From assembly GCA_937928295.1 (NCBI GenBank), contig CALEYY010000167.1:1-32505 (forward strand): a stretch of DNA of 32,505 nt, written 5' to 3'. The position numbers were made by a program, and so were the translations under genes. Each line of letters begins with the position of its first letter. Position 1 is the first letter of the stretch. Positions 22,654 through 30,921 of this stretch are shown piece by piece. This stretch comes from an uncultured Moraxellaceae bacterium (GTDB lineage Bacteria; Pseudomonadota; Gammaproteobacteria; Pseudomonadales; Moraxellaceae). A model generated the notes under the pieces. It worked only from the letters and a program-made list of their open reading frames with translations, searched no databases and had not been told where the DNA came from.

Positions 22654-24033
22654 ATGGCCCGAACCAACAAGCGTGAAAAACTGCGAGCCATGCCGCCCGT
22701 TGAACTGACTATTGACCGTCTCAGCCATGAAGGGCGCGGTATTGCGCATCGTGACGATGGCAAGATCGTCTTTGTCGATGGCGCTTTGCCCGGCGAGCAG
22801 GTCACCGCGCAGGTCACCTTCACGCACAAGAAATACGATGAAGCTTCGGTGCTCAGCGTGCAGTCGCCATCAGCCCAGCGGGTGACGCCGCCGTGCGCGC
22901 ACTTCGGCGTCTGTGGTGGTTGCTCGCTGCAGCACATGGACCCGGCCGCGCAGATTGCCTTCAAGCAAACCGTGCTGGTCGATCACCTGCAGCATTTCGG
23001 CGGCATTAAGCCGCAGACCTGGCTGCCGCCGCTGACCTCGCCAGATCACTCCTACCGCCGCAAGGCGCGCCTCGGCGTGCGCTTCGTCATCAAGAAAGAC
23101 AAGCTGCTGGTCGGCTTCCGCGAGCGCCAGGCCAGCTATCTGGCCGATCTCGATGCCTGTTTTGTCATGGACCCGCGCCTGGGCCAGAGCATCACGCCGC
23201 TGAAGCAGCTCATTGCCGGCCTGGCCGCGCGTGATCATATTGCCCAGGTGGAAGTGGCAGCGGGCGACGAACTCGAAGGTCAGCCTTCGGTAGCGCTGAT
23301 TTTCCGCAATCTCGTGGAGCTGGTGCCGGCGGATAGGCAGGCGCTCACCGACTTCTGCGCCGAGCGCAACTGGCAGTGCTATCTGCAGCCGGGCAACTAC
23401 GACACCGTGCAGCGCATCTGGCCGGTCGAGGGCACGGATCGCCTGCATTACCAGCTGCTCGACTTCATCGCGCCCACCGGCAACGGCCTGACCATGGCCT
23501 TCCACCCCAACGATTTCACGCAGGTCAACGCCGGCATCAACCAGCGCATGGTGAAGTTGGCACTGGACTTGCTCGACCCGCAACCAACAGACCGCGTGCT
23601 GGACCTGTTCTGCGGCCTCGGCAACTTCACGCTGCCGCTGGCCACAAGGGCTCGCGAAGTAGTCGGCGTGGAGGGTGTGGACGCCATGGTGCAGCGCGGC
23701 TACGAGAATGCGCGTGCCAACGGATTGGGCAATGTATCGTTCTATGCACAGGACTTGACGAAAGATTTTTCCGAGCAGCCGTGGGCTAGCTTGGGGTTCG
23801 ACAAGATTTTGATCGATCCGCCGCGCAGTGGCGCGCTGGAAGTGATTCCGCACCTGATTCGCTTCGGCGCCCAGCGTGTCGTGTATGTGTCATGCAACCC
23901 GGCTACCTTGGCGCGCGATGCCGGCGAGATGGACAAGGCCGGCTATGATCTGGTGCAGGCGGGTGTGATGGACATGTTCACGCACACCACGCATGTGGAG
24001 TCGATTGCTGTATTTGAAAAGCGCGCTAATTGA
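22654..24033 (+). CDS. rlmD: 23S rRNA (uracil-1939-C5) methyltransferase
   Basis: This 459-aa iron-sulfur SAM methyltransferase modifies U1939 of 23S rRNA. An N-terminal TRAM domain (VELTIDRLSHEGRGIAHRD) is followed by the 4Fe-4S ligands Cys81, Cys87 and Cys90 in PPCAHFGVCGGC, and Cys169 in LDACFVMD. SAM binding is seen in VLDLFCGLGNFTLPLA; the catalytic segment IDPPRSGAL and the nucleophile region VYVSCNPATLARD complete the fold. ATG 22654 follows a weak AGAG site. The position directly before relA matches rumA-relA in E. coli. Confidence 0.95.
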   Translation: MARTNKREKLRAMPPVELTIDRLSHEGRGIAHRDDGKIVFVDGALPGEQVTAQVTFTHKKYDEASVLSVQSPSAQRVTPPCAHFGVCGGCSLQHMDPAAQIAFKQTVLVDHLQHFGGIKPQTWLPPLTSPDHSYRRKARLGVRFVIKKDKLLVGFRERQASYLADLDACFVMDPRLGQSITPLKQLIAGLAARDHIAQVEVAAGDELEGQPSVALIFRNLVELVPADRQALTDFCAERNWQCYLQPGNYDTVQRIWPVEGTDRLHYQLLDFIAPTGNGLTMAFHPNDFTQVNAGINQRMVKLALDLLDPQPTDRVLDLFCGLGNFTLPLATRAREVVGVEGVDAMVQRGYENARANGLGNVSFYAQDLTKDFSEQPWASLGFDKILIDPPRSGALEVIPHLIRFGAQRVVYVSCNPATLARDAGEMDKAGYDLVQAGVMDMFTHTTHVESIAVFEKRAN

Positions 24034-24091
24034 AAAGTGTGCGTAAGCGCCCCATTAAAGGGCAAGGCGAGTAACGGGTGAAGCGAGCAAG

Positions 24092-26368
24092 ATGGTAAAG
24101 GTCCGCGCAGATTATCCCACCCGAGATGACGGCAGCGTCGATCTCGCGGTGTGGCTGTCCCGCATTGAAGATCAGGTCGAGCTGCACGAGCCCGACGAGC
24201 TTCTGCGCGCCTGCCAGTTTGCCGAGCAGCTCGATCGCGAACACCTCGCCAAACACAATGTGTGGATGACGCGTACATCGAGCTTCCTCACCGGTCTGGC
24301 CATGGCCGACATCCTCGCCGAGCTCAATCTCGATCAGGACTCGCTGATGGCGGCGGTGCTCTATCGTGCCGTGCGTGAGGGCAAGGTCACGCTCAAGCGC
24401 ATCGAGAAAGATTTCGGCGAAGACATCTCCACGCTGATCGATGGTGTGCTGCGTATGGCGGCCATCAGCCGGCTGATCAACCCGGATCACCGTACCGTCG
24501 GCACCGAAGAGCAGCAGCTCGACAACATCCGCAAGATGCTGGTGGCGATGATCGACGATGTGCGCGTGCCGCTGATCAAGCTCGCCGAACGAACCTTCGC
24601 CATCCGTGAGCTGAAAGAGGCCAGCGACGAGCGCAAACGCCGCGTGGCGCGGGAAATTTTCGACATCTATGCGCCGCTGGCGCATCGCCTCGGCATCGGC
24701 CACATCAAGTGGGAGCTTGAGGATCTGTCGTTCCGTTATCTGGAGCCGGACGCCTACAAGCAGATCGCCAGCCTGCTCGACGAGAAGCGCCTCGATCGCG
24801 ACGGCTACATCCAGCAGATCATCAAGACCCTGCACGACAATCTCGAACGCATGGGCATGGGCGTGATCGAGGTCAGCGGACGGGCCAAGCACATCTATTC
24901 GATCTGGCGAAAGATGCAGCGCAAGGGCATCGGTTTCCACGAGGTCTACGATGTGCGCGCCGTGCGTGTGCTGCTGCCGGAAATTCGCGACTGCTATGCC
25001 GCGCTGGGCGTGGTGCATTCGCTGTGGAAGCATATTCCACGCGAGTTCGACGACTACATCGCGACGCCGAAAGAGAACGGCTATCGCTCGCTGCACACGG
25101 CCGTGATCGGGCCATCCGGCAAGCCTATCGAGGTGCAGATCCGCACGCACGACATGCATCAGGAAGCCGAGCTGGGCGTGTGCGCGCACTGGACTTACAA
25201 AGAAGGCAAGTCGTCCAAGGCTGACGCCCGCTACGAAAACAAGATCGCCTGGCTGCGGCAAGTGCTGGAATGGCAGGACGACATCGGCGATCAGCGCCTC
25301 GACGATATGGCCGTGCATTTCAACGAGGCCATCCACGACGAGCGCATTTATGTGTTTACGCGCGACGGCCATGTGATTGATCTGCAGGCTGGCGCCACGC
25401 CGCTGGATTTCGCCTACCACATCCACACCGAGGTGGGGCACGGCTGCCGGGGCGCGAAAATCAACGGCCGCATCGTGCCGATGACCTACAAGCTGCAGAC
25501 CGGCGAGCAGGTCGACATCATGACCCAGCGTGGCGGCACGCCGAGTCGCGACTGGATGAACCCGTCGCTGGGCTATCTTGGCACCGGGCGTGCGCTGGCC
25601 AAGGTCAGGCACTGGTTCAAACAGCAGGATCGCGAGGGCAATTTGGCCGAAGGCCGGGCGCTGCTGGAGCGCGAGCTCAGTCGTCTTGGCATGTCGGTGT
25701 CCCGGGTCGAGCTGGAACGCATCGCGCCGCGCTTCAATGTGCGCACGGGCGATGATGTGCTGGTCGGGCTCGGCGGCGGCGACCTGCCGCTGGCGCGCAT
25801 CACTCACGCCCTGACCGATGGCCTCGATCAGACCGCGCAGCAGGAGCTGGCGCTGCCCGAGATCCCGGTGCGGCCGACGCGCAAGACCGACTCCAGCTCG
25901 GCCATCATCATCGAAGGCGTGGGCAATCTGCTCACGCAAATCGCCGGCTGCTGCAAGCCGGTGCCGGGTGAGCCCATCGTCGGCTTCGTCACCCACACGC
26001 GCGGCGTCAGCATTCACGCCCGTGCCTGCCCGGAATACCTGCGGCTGGCGCAAGACGAGCCGGCGCGCACGGTGGATGTGCAGTGGCAGGCGCGCGAGAC
26101 CGGTGCTTATCCGGTCGATATTCTGGTGCGCGCCTGGGACCGCACCGGCCTGCTGCGCGACATCACCGCCGTGCTCGCCAACGAGCAGGTCAATGTCACC
26201 GGCGTGCAGACGCAGTCCGACAAGCAGGATGGCACCGCGACCATGCGCCTGACGCTGGAAGTGCCGGGGCTGTCGAAGCTGTCGCGCGTGCTCACGCGCA
26301 TTGAGCAGCTGCCTAATATCATGGAGGCGCGACGCTTGACCGAGCATCGCGCCGGGGGGCAGGCATGA
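24092..26368 (+). CDS. relA: GTP pyrophosphokinase (ppGpp synthetase)
   Basis: This 758-aa protein is the ribosome-associated alarmone synthase of the stringent response. The hydrolase region (residues ~55-130) lacks the His-Asp active site, so it should be synthetase-only. The synthetase domain shows YSIWRKMQRKG, YDVRAVRVLLPE, EFDDYIATPKENGYRSLHTAV and EVQIRT. The EFDD form is the one linked to monofunctional RelA, against RxKD in bifunctional Rel/SpoT. TGS (HVIDLQAGATPLDFAYHIHTEVG), the zinc-finger-like region with CCKPVPGE, and a C-terminal ACT/RRM domain follow. A SpoT homologue is expected elsewhere. It is translationally coupled to mazG by a 4-bp overlap. Confidence 0.96.
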   Translation: MVKVRADYPTRDDGSVDLAVWLSRIEDQVELHEPDELLRACQFAEQLDREHLAKHNVWMTRTSSFLTGLAMADILAELNLDQDSLMAAVLYRAVREGKVTLKRIEKDFGEDISTLIDGVLRMAAISRLINPDHRTVGTEEQQLDNIRKMLVAMIDDVRVPLIKLAERTFAIRELKEASDERKRRVAREIFDIYAPLAHRLGIGHIKWELEDLSFRYLEPDAYKQIASLLDEKRLDRDGYIQQIIKTLHDNLERMGMGVIEVSGRAKHIYSIWRKMQRKGIGFHEVYDVRAVRVLLPEIRDCYAALGVVHSLWKHIPREFDDYIATPKENGYRSLHTAVIGPSGKPIEVQIRTHDMHQEAELGVCAHWTYKEGKSSKADARYENKIAWLRQVLEWQDDIGDQRLDDMAVHFNEAIHDERIYVFTRDGHVIDLQAGATPLDFAYHIHTEVGHGCRGAKINGRIVPMTYKLQTGEQVDIMTQRGGTPSRDWMNPSLGYLGTGRALAKVRHWFKQQDREGNLAEGRALLERELSRLGMSVSRVELERIAPRFNVRTGDDVLVGLGGGDLPLARITHALTDGLDQTAQQELALPEIPVRPTRKTDSSSAIIIEGVGNLLTQIAGCCKPVPGEPIVGFVTHTRGVSIHARACPEYLRLAQDEPARTVDVQWQARETGAYPVDILVRAWDRTGLLRDITAVLANEQVNVTGVQTQSDKQDGTATMRLTLEVPGLSKLSRVLTRIEQLPNIMEARRLTEHRAGGQA

Positions 26369-27222
26369 CCGTGGTCAAGCTGCCCGCGCTGGCCGCCACG
26401 CCGGCCTTGCAGCGTCTGATCCAAATCATGGCGCGCCTGCGTGACCCCGAGCAGGGTTGCAACTGGGATCTGGCGCAGACGCCGGCCTCGCTGGCGCCGT
26501 ACACCATTGAAGAAGCCTACGAGGTCATCGACGCCATTGCCCGTGGCGACTCGGCCGATTGGCGCGAAGAGCTGGGCGACTTGCTCTTGCAGGTGGTATT
26601 CCAGGCGCAGCTGGCGCAAGAGCAGGGACTGTTCGACTTCGACGCGGTGGCGCTGTCCATAGCCGACAAGCTGGAGCGCCGGCATCCCCATATTTTTCGC
26701 GATGGCCGGCTCGACTTGCCTCGATTGGATCTGACGGCAGACGAAGTGAGCGCGCAATGGGGCGTGATCAAGGCGCAGGAAAAAGCCCTGAAGGCCGCTG
26801 CCCACGGCGGCGAGCTGCCACCGGCGGCCTTTCTCGACAAGATCGGTGCTGGCCTGCCGCCGCTGCTGCGTGCCGAAAAGCTGCAGGCGAGGGCGGGCGA
26901 GGTTGGCTACGACTGGAACGATCCGCGTGCTGTCATCGCCAAATTGCGTGAAGAGATTGACGAGCTGGAGGCGGCGCTCGATGAGCAGCTGCCGCAAGCC
27001 GCCTTGCAAGACGAGCTGGGCGATATCCTGTTTTGCTGCGTCAACATCGGCCGCCATTTGCAGGTGGACAGCGAGCAGGCCCTGCTCGGTGGCATCGCCA
27101 AGTTCCGCCGCCGGTTCGGCCATATTGAGCAGCAGCTGAGCGCGAAAGGCGTGGCACTTATCGATGCCAGCCTCGACGACATGGAAGCGCTCTGGCAGGA
27201 CGCCAAGAAGGCCGGCCTGTGA
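26365..27222 (+). CDS. mazG: Nucleoside triphosphate pyrophosphohydrolase MazG
   Basis: This 285-aa all-helical hydrolase cleaves nucleoside triphosphates to monophosphate and pyrophosphate; in E. coli MazG lowers ppGpp-related effects and removes aberrant nucleotides. The first domain shows the metal-binding EEAYEVIDAI and WREELGDLLLQVVFQAQ, and a second copy shows KLREEIDELEAAL and LQDELGDILFCCVNIGRHL. NWDLAQTPASLAPY is typical of the N-terminus. ATG 26365 overlaps the relA stop and its own stop overlaps the moaA start, so it sits in the centre of a coupled run. No mazEF toxin-antitoxin genes intervene, unlike in E. coli. Confidence 0.94.
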   Translation: MTVVKLPALAATPALQRLIQIMARLRDPEQGCNWDLAQTPASLAPYTIEEAYEVIDAIARGDSADWREELGDLLLQVVFQAQLAQEQGLFDFDAVALSIADKLERRHPHIFRDGRLDLPRLDLTADEVSAQWGVIKAQEKALKAAAHGGELPPAAFLDKIGAGLPPLLRAEKLQARAGEVGYDWNDPRAVIAKLREEIDELEAALDEQLPQAALQDELGDILFCCVNIGRHLQVDSEQALLGGIAKFRRRFGHIEQQLSAKGVALIDASLDDMEALWQDAKKAGL

Positions 27223-28208
27223 CCACGCTCATTGATCCGTTTCAGCGCGAGATTCGCTATTTGCGCATTTCGGTGACGGATCGCTGCGACTTCCGCTGTG
27301 TCTATTGCATGGCCGAAGACATGAAGTTTTTGCCGCGCAGCGAAGTGCTGTCGCTGGAGGAAATCGAGCGGCTGGCGCGCGTGTTTGTCGGGCTCGGCGT
27401 GCGCAAGATCCGGCTTACCGGTGGCGAGCCGCTGGTGCGACGCGGGCTCACGGATCTGGTGCGCCAGGTCGCGCAGATTCCGGGGCTGGACTCGCTGGCC
27501 ATGACCAGCAACGGAGCTCGCCTTGCCGCGCAGGCCGTAGCCTTGCGCGAGGCCGGCCTGCAGCAAATCAACATCAGTCTGGATAGTCTTGACCCTGATC
27601 GCTTCCATGCCATGACCCGTACCGGCGAGTTGGCCGATGTGCTGGCCGGCATCGACGCCGCCATCGCTGCCGGCTTTCCGCGCATCCGCCTGAATGCCGT
27701 CATTTTGCAGGGCCGCAACGATCAGGATGTGCTGGCGCTGGTCGCGTTTGCGCTGGCCAAGGGCATCGACCTCGCGTTTATCGAGGAGATGCCGCTGGGC
27801 GTTATCGACGACCATGATCGCGCCCAAACAATGCTGACCAGCGCCGCCTTGCGCGCCATGATCGAACAGCACCATGCTTTACTGCCCGAGGGCGCGGATC
27901 ATCGCAGCGGGCCGGCGAGCTATTATCGTGTGGTCGGCAGCCAGACCCGGCTCGGCTTCATCTCGCCGCACAGCCATAATTTCTGTGGCGACTGCAATCG
28001 GGTGCGCCTCACGGCCGAAGGGCGATTGCTGCTTTGCCTAGGCCACGAGCACAGCCTCGATCTGCGCGCACCGCTGCGTGCCGGTGCCAGTGACGCCGAG
28101 CTGGCGGGTATGATCCGGCTGGCCTTGTTGCGCAAGCCCGAGCGCCACGAATTTGATCTTGCCGGCGAACCGCAGATTGTGCGATTCATGAACATGACGG
28201 GTGGCTGA
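27219..28208 (+). CDS. moaA: GTP 3',8-cyclase
   Basis: This 329-aa radical SAM enzyme begins molybdenum-cofactor synthesis by rearranging GTP. The SAM-binding cluster is Cys23, Cys27 and Cys30 in RCDFRCVYC. GGEPLVRRGL binds SAM, and the C-terminal second cluster is in FCGDCNRVRLTAEGRLLLC. The protein ends in Gly-Gly (NMTGG), the conserved functional tail of MoaA. GTG 27219 overlaps the mazG stop by 4 bp (GTGA). The moaB and moeA genes follow on the same strand. MoaC, MoaD and MoaE are not in the window and must be encoded elsewhere. Confidence 0.96.
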   Translation: MTTLIDPFQREIRYLRISVTDRCDFRCVYCMAEDMKFLPRSEVLSLEEIERLARVFVGLGVRKIRLTGGEPLVRRGLTDLVRQVAQIPGLDSLAMTSNGARLAAQAVALREAGLQQINISLDSLDPDRFHAMTRTGELADVLAGIDAAIAAGFPRIRLNAVILQGRNDQDVLALVAFALAKGIDLAFIEEMPLGVIDDHDRAQTMLTSAALRAMIEQHHALLPEGADHRSGPASYYRVVGSQTRLGFISPHSHNFCGDCNRVRLTAEGRLLLCLGHEHSLDLRAPLRAGASDAELAGMIRLALLRKPERHEFDLAGEPQIVRFMNMTGG

Positions 28209-28238
28209 AGCCGCTTTCAAACTGATAGGAGATCCGTA

Positions 28239-28775
28239 ATGAGCGCTGAAAAATCCTTTGTGTCGCTGCAAGTCGCCGTGCTCACCGTATCCGATACGCG
28301 CAACCTGGATACTGACACCTCCGGCCAGTATCTCGCCGAGCAGCTGCAGCAGGCCGGGCATGTTGTTGCCGCCCGCGTCATCGTTAAAGATGACATTTAC
28401 CAGATTCGCGCACAGGTCTCGGCATGGATTGCCAGCGACGATGTGCAGGCCGTCATCCTCACCGGCGGCACCGGTTTTTCGGGGCGCGACAGCACACCCG
28501 AGGCCATCCTGCCGCTGCTAGACAAGAGCATCGACGGCTTTGGCGAATTGTTCCGCCATATTTCGTACTTGGAAATCGGCACCAGCATGCTGCAGTCGCG
28601 CGCCTTGGCCGGTCTTGCCAATCGCACGGCCATCTTTTGTGTGCCCGGCTCCACTGGTGCCTGCCGTACCGCCTGGGAAGGCATCCTGAACAGCCAGCTC
28701 GACAATCGCCATCGCCCCTGCAATCTCGTGCCGCACCTGAAAACAGCGGTCGCGGCCTGCGATACGCGAGGCTGA
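28239..28775 (+). CDS. moaB: Molybdopterin adenylyltransferase-family protein MoaB
   Basis: This 178-aa protein has the MogA/MoaB fold that binds molybdopterin and, in some organisms, adenylates it. Motifs are VAVLTVSDTRN near the N-terminus, the substrate-binding VILTGGTGFSGRDSTPEAI and FCVPGSTGACRTAW. TAGGAG lies 8 bp upstream of ATG 28239. It is between moaA and moeA, with only 3 bp before moeA. E. coli MoaB is largely dispensable where MogA is present; whether a mogA exists elsewhere cannot be seen. Confidence 0.92.
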   Translation: MSAEKSFVSLQVAVLTVSDTRNLDTDTSGQYLAEQLQQAGHVVAARVIVKDDIYQIRAQVSAWIASDDVQAVILTGGTGFSGRDSTPEAILPLLDKSIDGFGELFRHISYLEIGTSMLQSRALAGLANRTAIFCVPGSTGACRTAWEGILNSQLDNRHRPCNLVPHLKTAVAACDTRG

Positions 28776-28778
28776 GTC

Positions 28779-29987
28779 ATGGCCTTGCTCCCGGTCGATG
28801 ACGCTCTGGCGCAACTGCTCGCCGCTGCCGGCCAGCGTGTCGCAGCGCAGCCGCTGCGGGTCGAATCCGTGCCCTTGCTCGATGCGCTAGGCCGCATTCT
28901 GGCCAACGATGTCATCGCCCCGATCAATGTGCCGCCCGAGCGCAACAGCGCTATGGACGGCTATGCCTTTCGTTTGGCAGATGCACTTACCGCACCGAGC
29001 TTGCCGATTAGCCAGCGCATCCCCGCCGGCCATGCGCCGCAGCCTTTGCAGCCCGGTACGGCCGCACGCATCTTCACCGGTGGCGTATTGCCCAATGGAG
29101 CCGATACGGTAGAGATGCAGGAAAACTGTCACGCTGACCACGATCGAGTGCAGTTTCTGCAGCCGCCTCGGCTTGGCGCAAACATTCGTTTGGCGGGTGA
29201 GGACATTGCGTTCGCTAGCACCGTGCTTACCGCAGGGACTAAACTGGGGCCGGCGCAGCTTGGCCTGCTCGCCTCACTGGGTGCTGCTCAAGTCACCGTT
29301 TTTCAGCGTTTGCGCGTAGCCCTGTTTTGCACGGGTGATGAACTGATCGCGCCCGGCGGTAATCTGCGGCCTGGTCAGCTCTTTAATAGCAACGAAACCC
29401 TGCTGACAGCCCTACTGAAGCAACAGGGCTGCGATGTTTTGGCTATGCCTGCTGTTGCTGACAACCTTGCATCGACACAGCAAGCGCTAACGCAGGCTGT
29501 TGCGCGCGGGGCTCAGCTTATCGTGAGTACGGGCGGTGTGTCTGTCGGCGAAGAAGATCACATGCGCGCCGCTGTGCAGGCGGAAGGTCAGCTTGATCTC
29601 TGGAAAGTGGCCATCAAGCCGGGTAAACCATTGGCTTTTGGGCATGTTCAGGGAGTGCCATTTATTGGCTTACCTGGAAATCCCCAGTCAGTCTGGGTGA
29701 CTAGCCAAGTTTTGGCATTGCCATTTATTCGTTGCTTGCAGGGTGATGTCAGCAAGCCCTTATCGCTGAGTATTGCTGCTGGCTTTGAGCGCTTGCAGCC
29801 ACAAAGCCGCCGTGAGTACATACGCGTCCGGGCGGTTACAGATGATCAAGGCCGGATGCAATTACAGGCACACCTTAAACAGGGTAGTGGTGTGCTGTCG
29901 TCGGCCGCTTGGGCGGATGGACTGGCGCTGGTGGAGGCTGAAAGTAGGGTGGAAATGGGGATGTTGTTGAAGTTCTATCCTATTTAA
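28779..29987 (+). CDS. moeA: Molybdopterin molybdenumtransferase
   Basis: This 402-aa enzyme inserts molybdenum into adenylated molybdopterin. MoeA landmarks are NSAMDGYAFR near residue 55, RIFTGGVLPNGADTVEMQE, the molybdopterin-binding part FCTGDELIAPGG, STGGVSVGEEDHM, KPGKPLAFG and GLPGNPQSVW, then a C-terminal beta domain ending FYPI. It is the last gene of the + strand run and is followed by a strong terminator. Its first third has the very GC-rich codons of its neighbours, while the rest uses more A/T-ending codons. Confidence 0.94.
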   Translation: MALLPVDDALAQLLAAAGQRVAAQPLRVESVPLLDALGRILANDVIAPINVPPERNSAMDGYAFRLADALTAPSLPISQRIPAGHAPQPLQPGTAARIFTGGVLPNGADTVEMQENCHADHDRVQFLQPPRLGANIRLAGEDIAFASTVLTAGTKLGPAQLGLLASLGAAQVTVFQRLRVALFCTGDELIAPGGNLRPGQLFNSNETLLTALLKQQGCDVLAMPAVADNLASTQQALTQAVARGAQLIVSTGGVSVGEEDHMRAAVQAEGQLDLWKVAIKPGKPLAFGHVQGVPFIGLPGNPQSVWVTSQVLALPFIRCLQGDVSKPLSLSIAAGFERLQPQSRREYIRVRAVTDDQGRMQLQAHLKQGSGVLSSAAWADGLALVEAESRVEMGMLLKFYPI

Positions 29988-30019
29988 TACAAAAGGGCAC
30001 CGAAGTGCCCTTTTGTATT
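29986..30019. terminator. Bidirectional rho-independent terminator
   Basis: A 15-bp stem (AATACAAAAGGGCAC with GTGCCCTTTTGTATT) around a CGAA tetraloop (TTCG on the minus strand) overlaps the moeA stop. It serves both moeA and the convergent YfaZ-like gene, with T-rich arms on both strands. Confidence 0.9.
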
Positions 30020-30031
30020 TTGCATCAAGGT

Positions 30032-30619
30032 TTAGAAGGTGTAACGACCACCTACTCTCAGGGTATCAAGATCAACATCTGCTCCGAAACCTTCATCGTT
30101 CAGATTTGCCATTCGGTATTCAACAAACGCTGAAATTTGCTTGTCGATTGCGTATTGCGCGCCGACTTCATATTCCATGCCGGCCAGCTCATCGACATCG
30201 GTATAGCCAATGCGTGCCGTAAGACTTACTTTGTCGATTGGGCTAATGCTGGCGTGCGCATTGAGAGAGTGGCCGCGCAGTGATGCGCCTAGGCCGCCAT
30301 CGTTCAGGTCAACACCGACAGTCTCCAAGCCAGCGCCAACATTGATGTTGTGGCACTTCGTGTCATAACTGAGGCCTATACGCGTCTCACGAAGATTTGC
30401 ATCAGCGTCCTTGAGCTCTGCATCCTGATAAAGCGCTGTCAGACTAACACCTTGTCCTAACGCGGCTTGGCCACGAAAGCCGACACCATTGCCATCATCA
30501 TCAGGGCCGCCAGCCGAGATATTTTGGTCAACATAGAAGACATCCAGTGAGCCACCGGCAAAAGCGGTTATTGGGCTTAGTACAATTGCGACAGCCAACA
30601 GGGTTTGCTTCAGCATCAT
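30032..30619 (-). CDS. YfaZ-like outer-membrane protein
   Basis: This 195-aa protein has a signal peptide MMLKQTLLAVAIVLSPITAFA cleaved after AFA. The mature part consists of alternating amphipathic strands and ends GGRYTF, with the terminal Phe used by the BAM machinery. Mid-sequence segments such as FRGQAALGQGVSLTALYQDA, LRETRIGLSYD and YEVGAQYAIDKQISAFVEYRM resemble the YfaZ family of small beta-barrels, whose role is unknown. The start at 30619 has TTTGGAG 7 bp upstream; a longer frame to 30679 would put residues before the signal. It diverges from the porin across a regulatory gap. Confidence 0.78.
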   Translation of the reverse strand: MMLKQTLLAVAIVLSPITAFAGGSLDVFYVDQNISAGGPDDDGNGVGFRGQAALGQGVSLTALYQDAELKDADANLRETRIGLSYDTKCHNINVGAGLETVGVDLNDGGLGASLRGHSLNAHASISPIDKVSLTARIGYTDVDELAGMEYEVGAQYAIDKQISAFVEYRMANLNDEGFGADVDLDTLRVGGRYTF

Positions 30620-30695
30620 GAGGGTTCTCCAAATGGCCCACGCACTGTGGGAGTGCATGATTTGTGCTCTATGCAACACAAAAGTGCAACAAAAT

Positions 30696-30715
30696 ATGTT
30701 TCAGGACTGAAACAT
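30696..30715. promoter_or_regulatory. Perfect palindrome, candidate operator for the YfaZ-like gene
   Basis: ATGTTTCAG and CTGAAACAT form a perfect 9-bp inverted repeat around GA. It lies about 80 bp upstream of the YfaZ-like start, a usual place for a dimeric regulator. The regulator is not identifiable. Confidence 0.45.
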
Positions 30716-30804
30716 TTGCGATGAGTGGTCGCTTTTTGGGCGCAAACGGGGGGTTTCGTATACTTTTTGAAATAAATATTTTCTGTTGCGTAAACCATCT
30801 GAAA

Positions 30805-30860
30805 TTGTCACCAATCCGTCACATTTCTGACGCCGCCTTGTCATCTTTGCTGCTAATAAT
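30805..30860 (+). promoter_or_regulatory. Tandem Pho-box-like array and -10 for the porin gene
   Basis: Four 7-mers lie in exact 11-bp phase: TTGTCAC (30805), CCGTCAC (30816), CTGACGC (30827) and TTGTCAT (30838). Exactly 10 bp after the last one is AATAAT (30855-30860), 5 of 6 to the -10 consensus and with the spacing known from E. coli phoA. No normal -35 is present. The +1 would fall near 30867. Confidence 0.65.
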
Positions 30861-30921
30861 CCGCCTCAAGTTGTGGCACGCCACGGCTCTTATTCAATAA
30901 ATGGTCTTTGGAGACTTGAAA

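Larger units (their letters stand above)
30620..30921. other. AT-rich divergent regulatory gap between two outer-membrane protein genes
   Basis: No gene is supported here. The gap holds a direct repeat TGCAACA (two copies 13 bp apart, near 30672), a 20-bp palindrome, an AT-rich stretch around 30765-30785 and the Pho-box-like array next to the porin gene. Confidence 0.7.

Noticed and set aside
24026..26347. 773-codon open frame on the minus strand opposite relA
   Set aside because: It mirrors a complete relA with all domains. Its His/Arg/Ala/Asp-rich composition is typical of antisense frames in GC-rich DNA.
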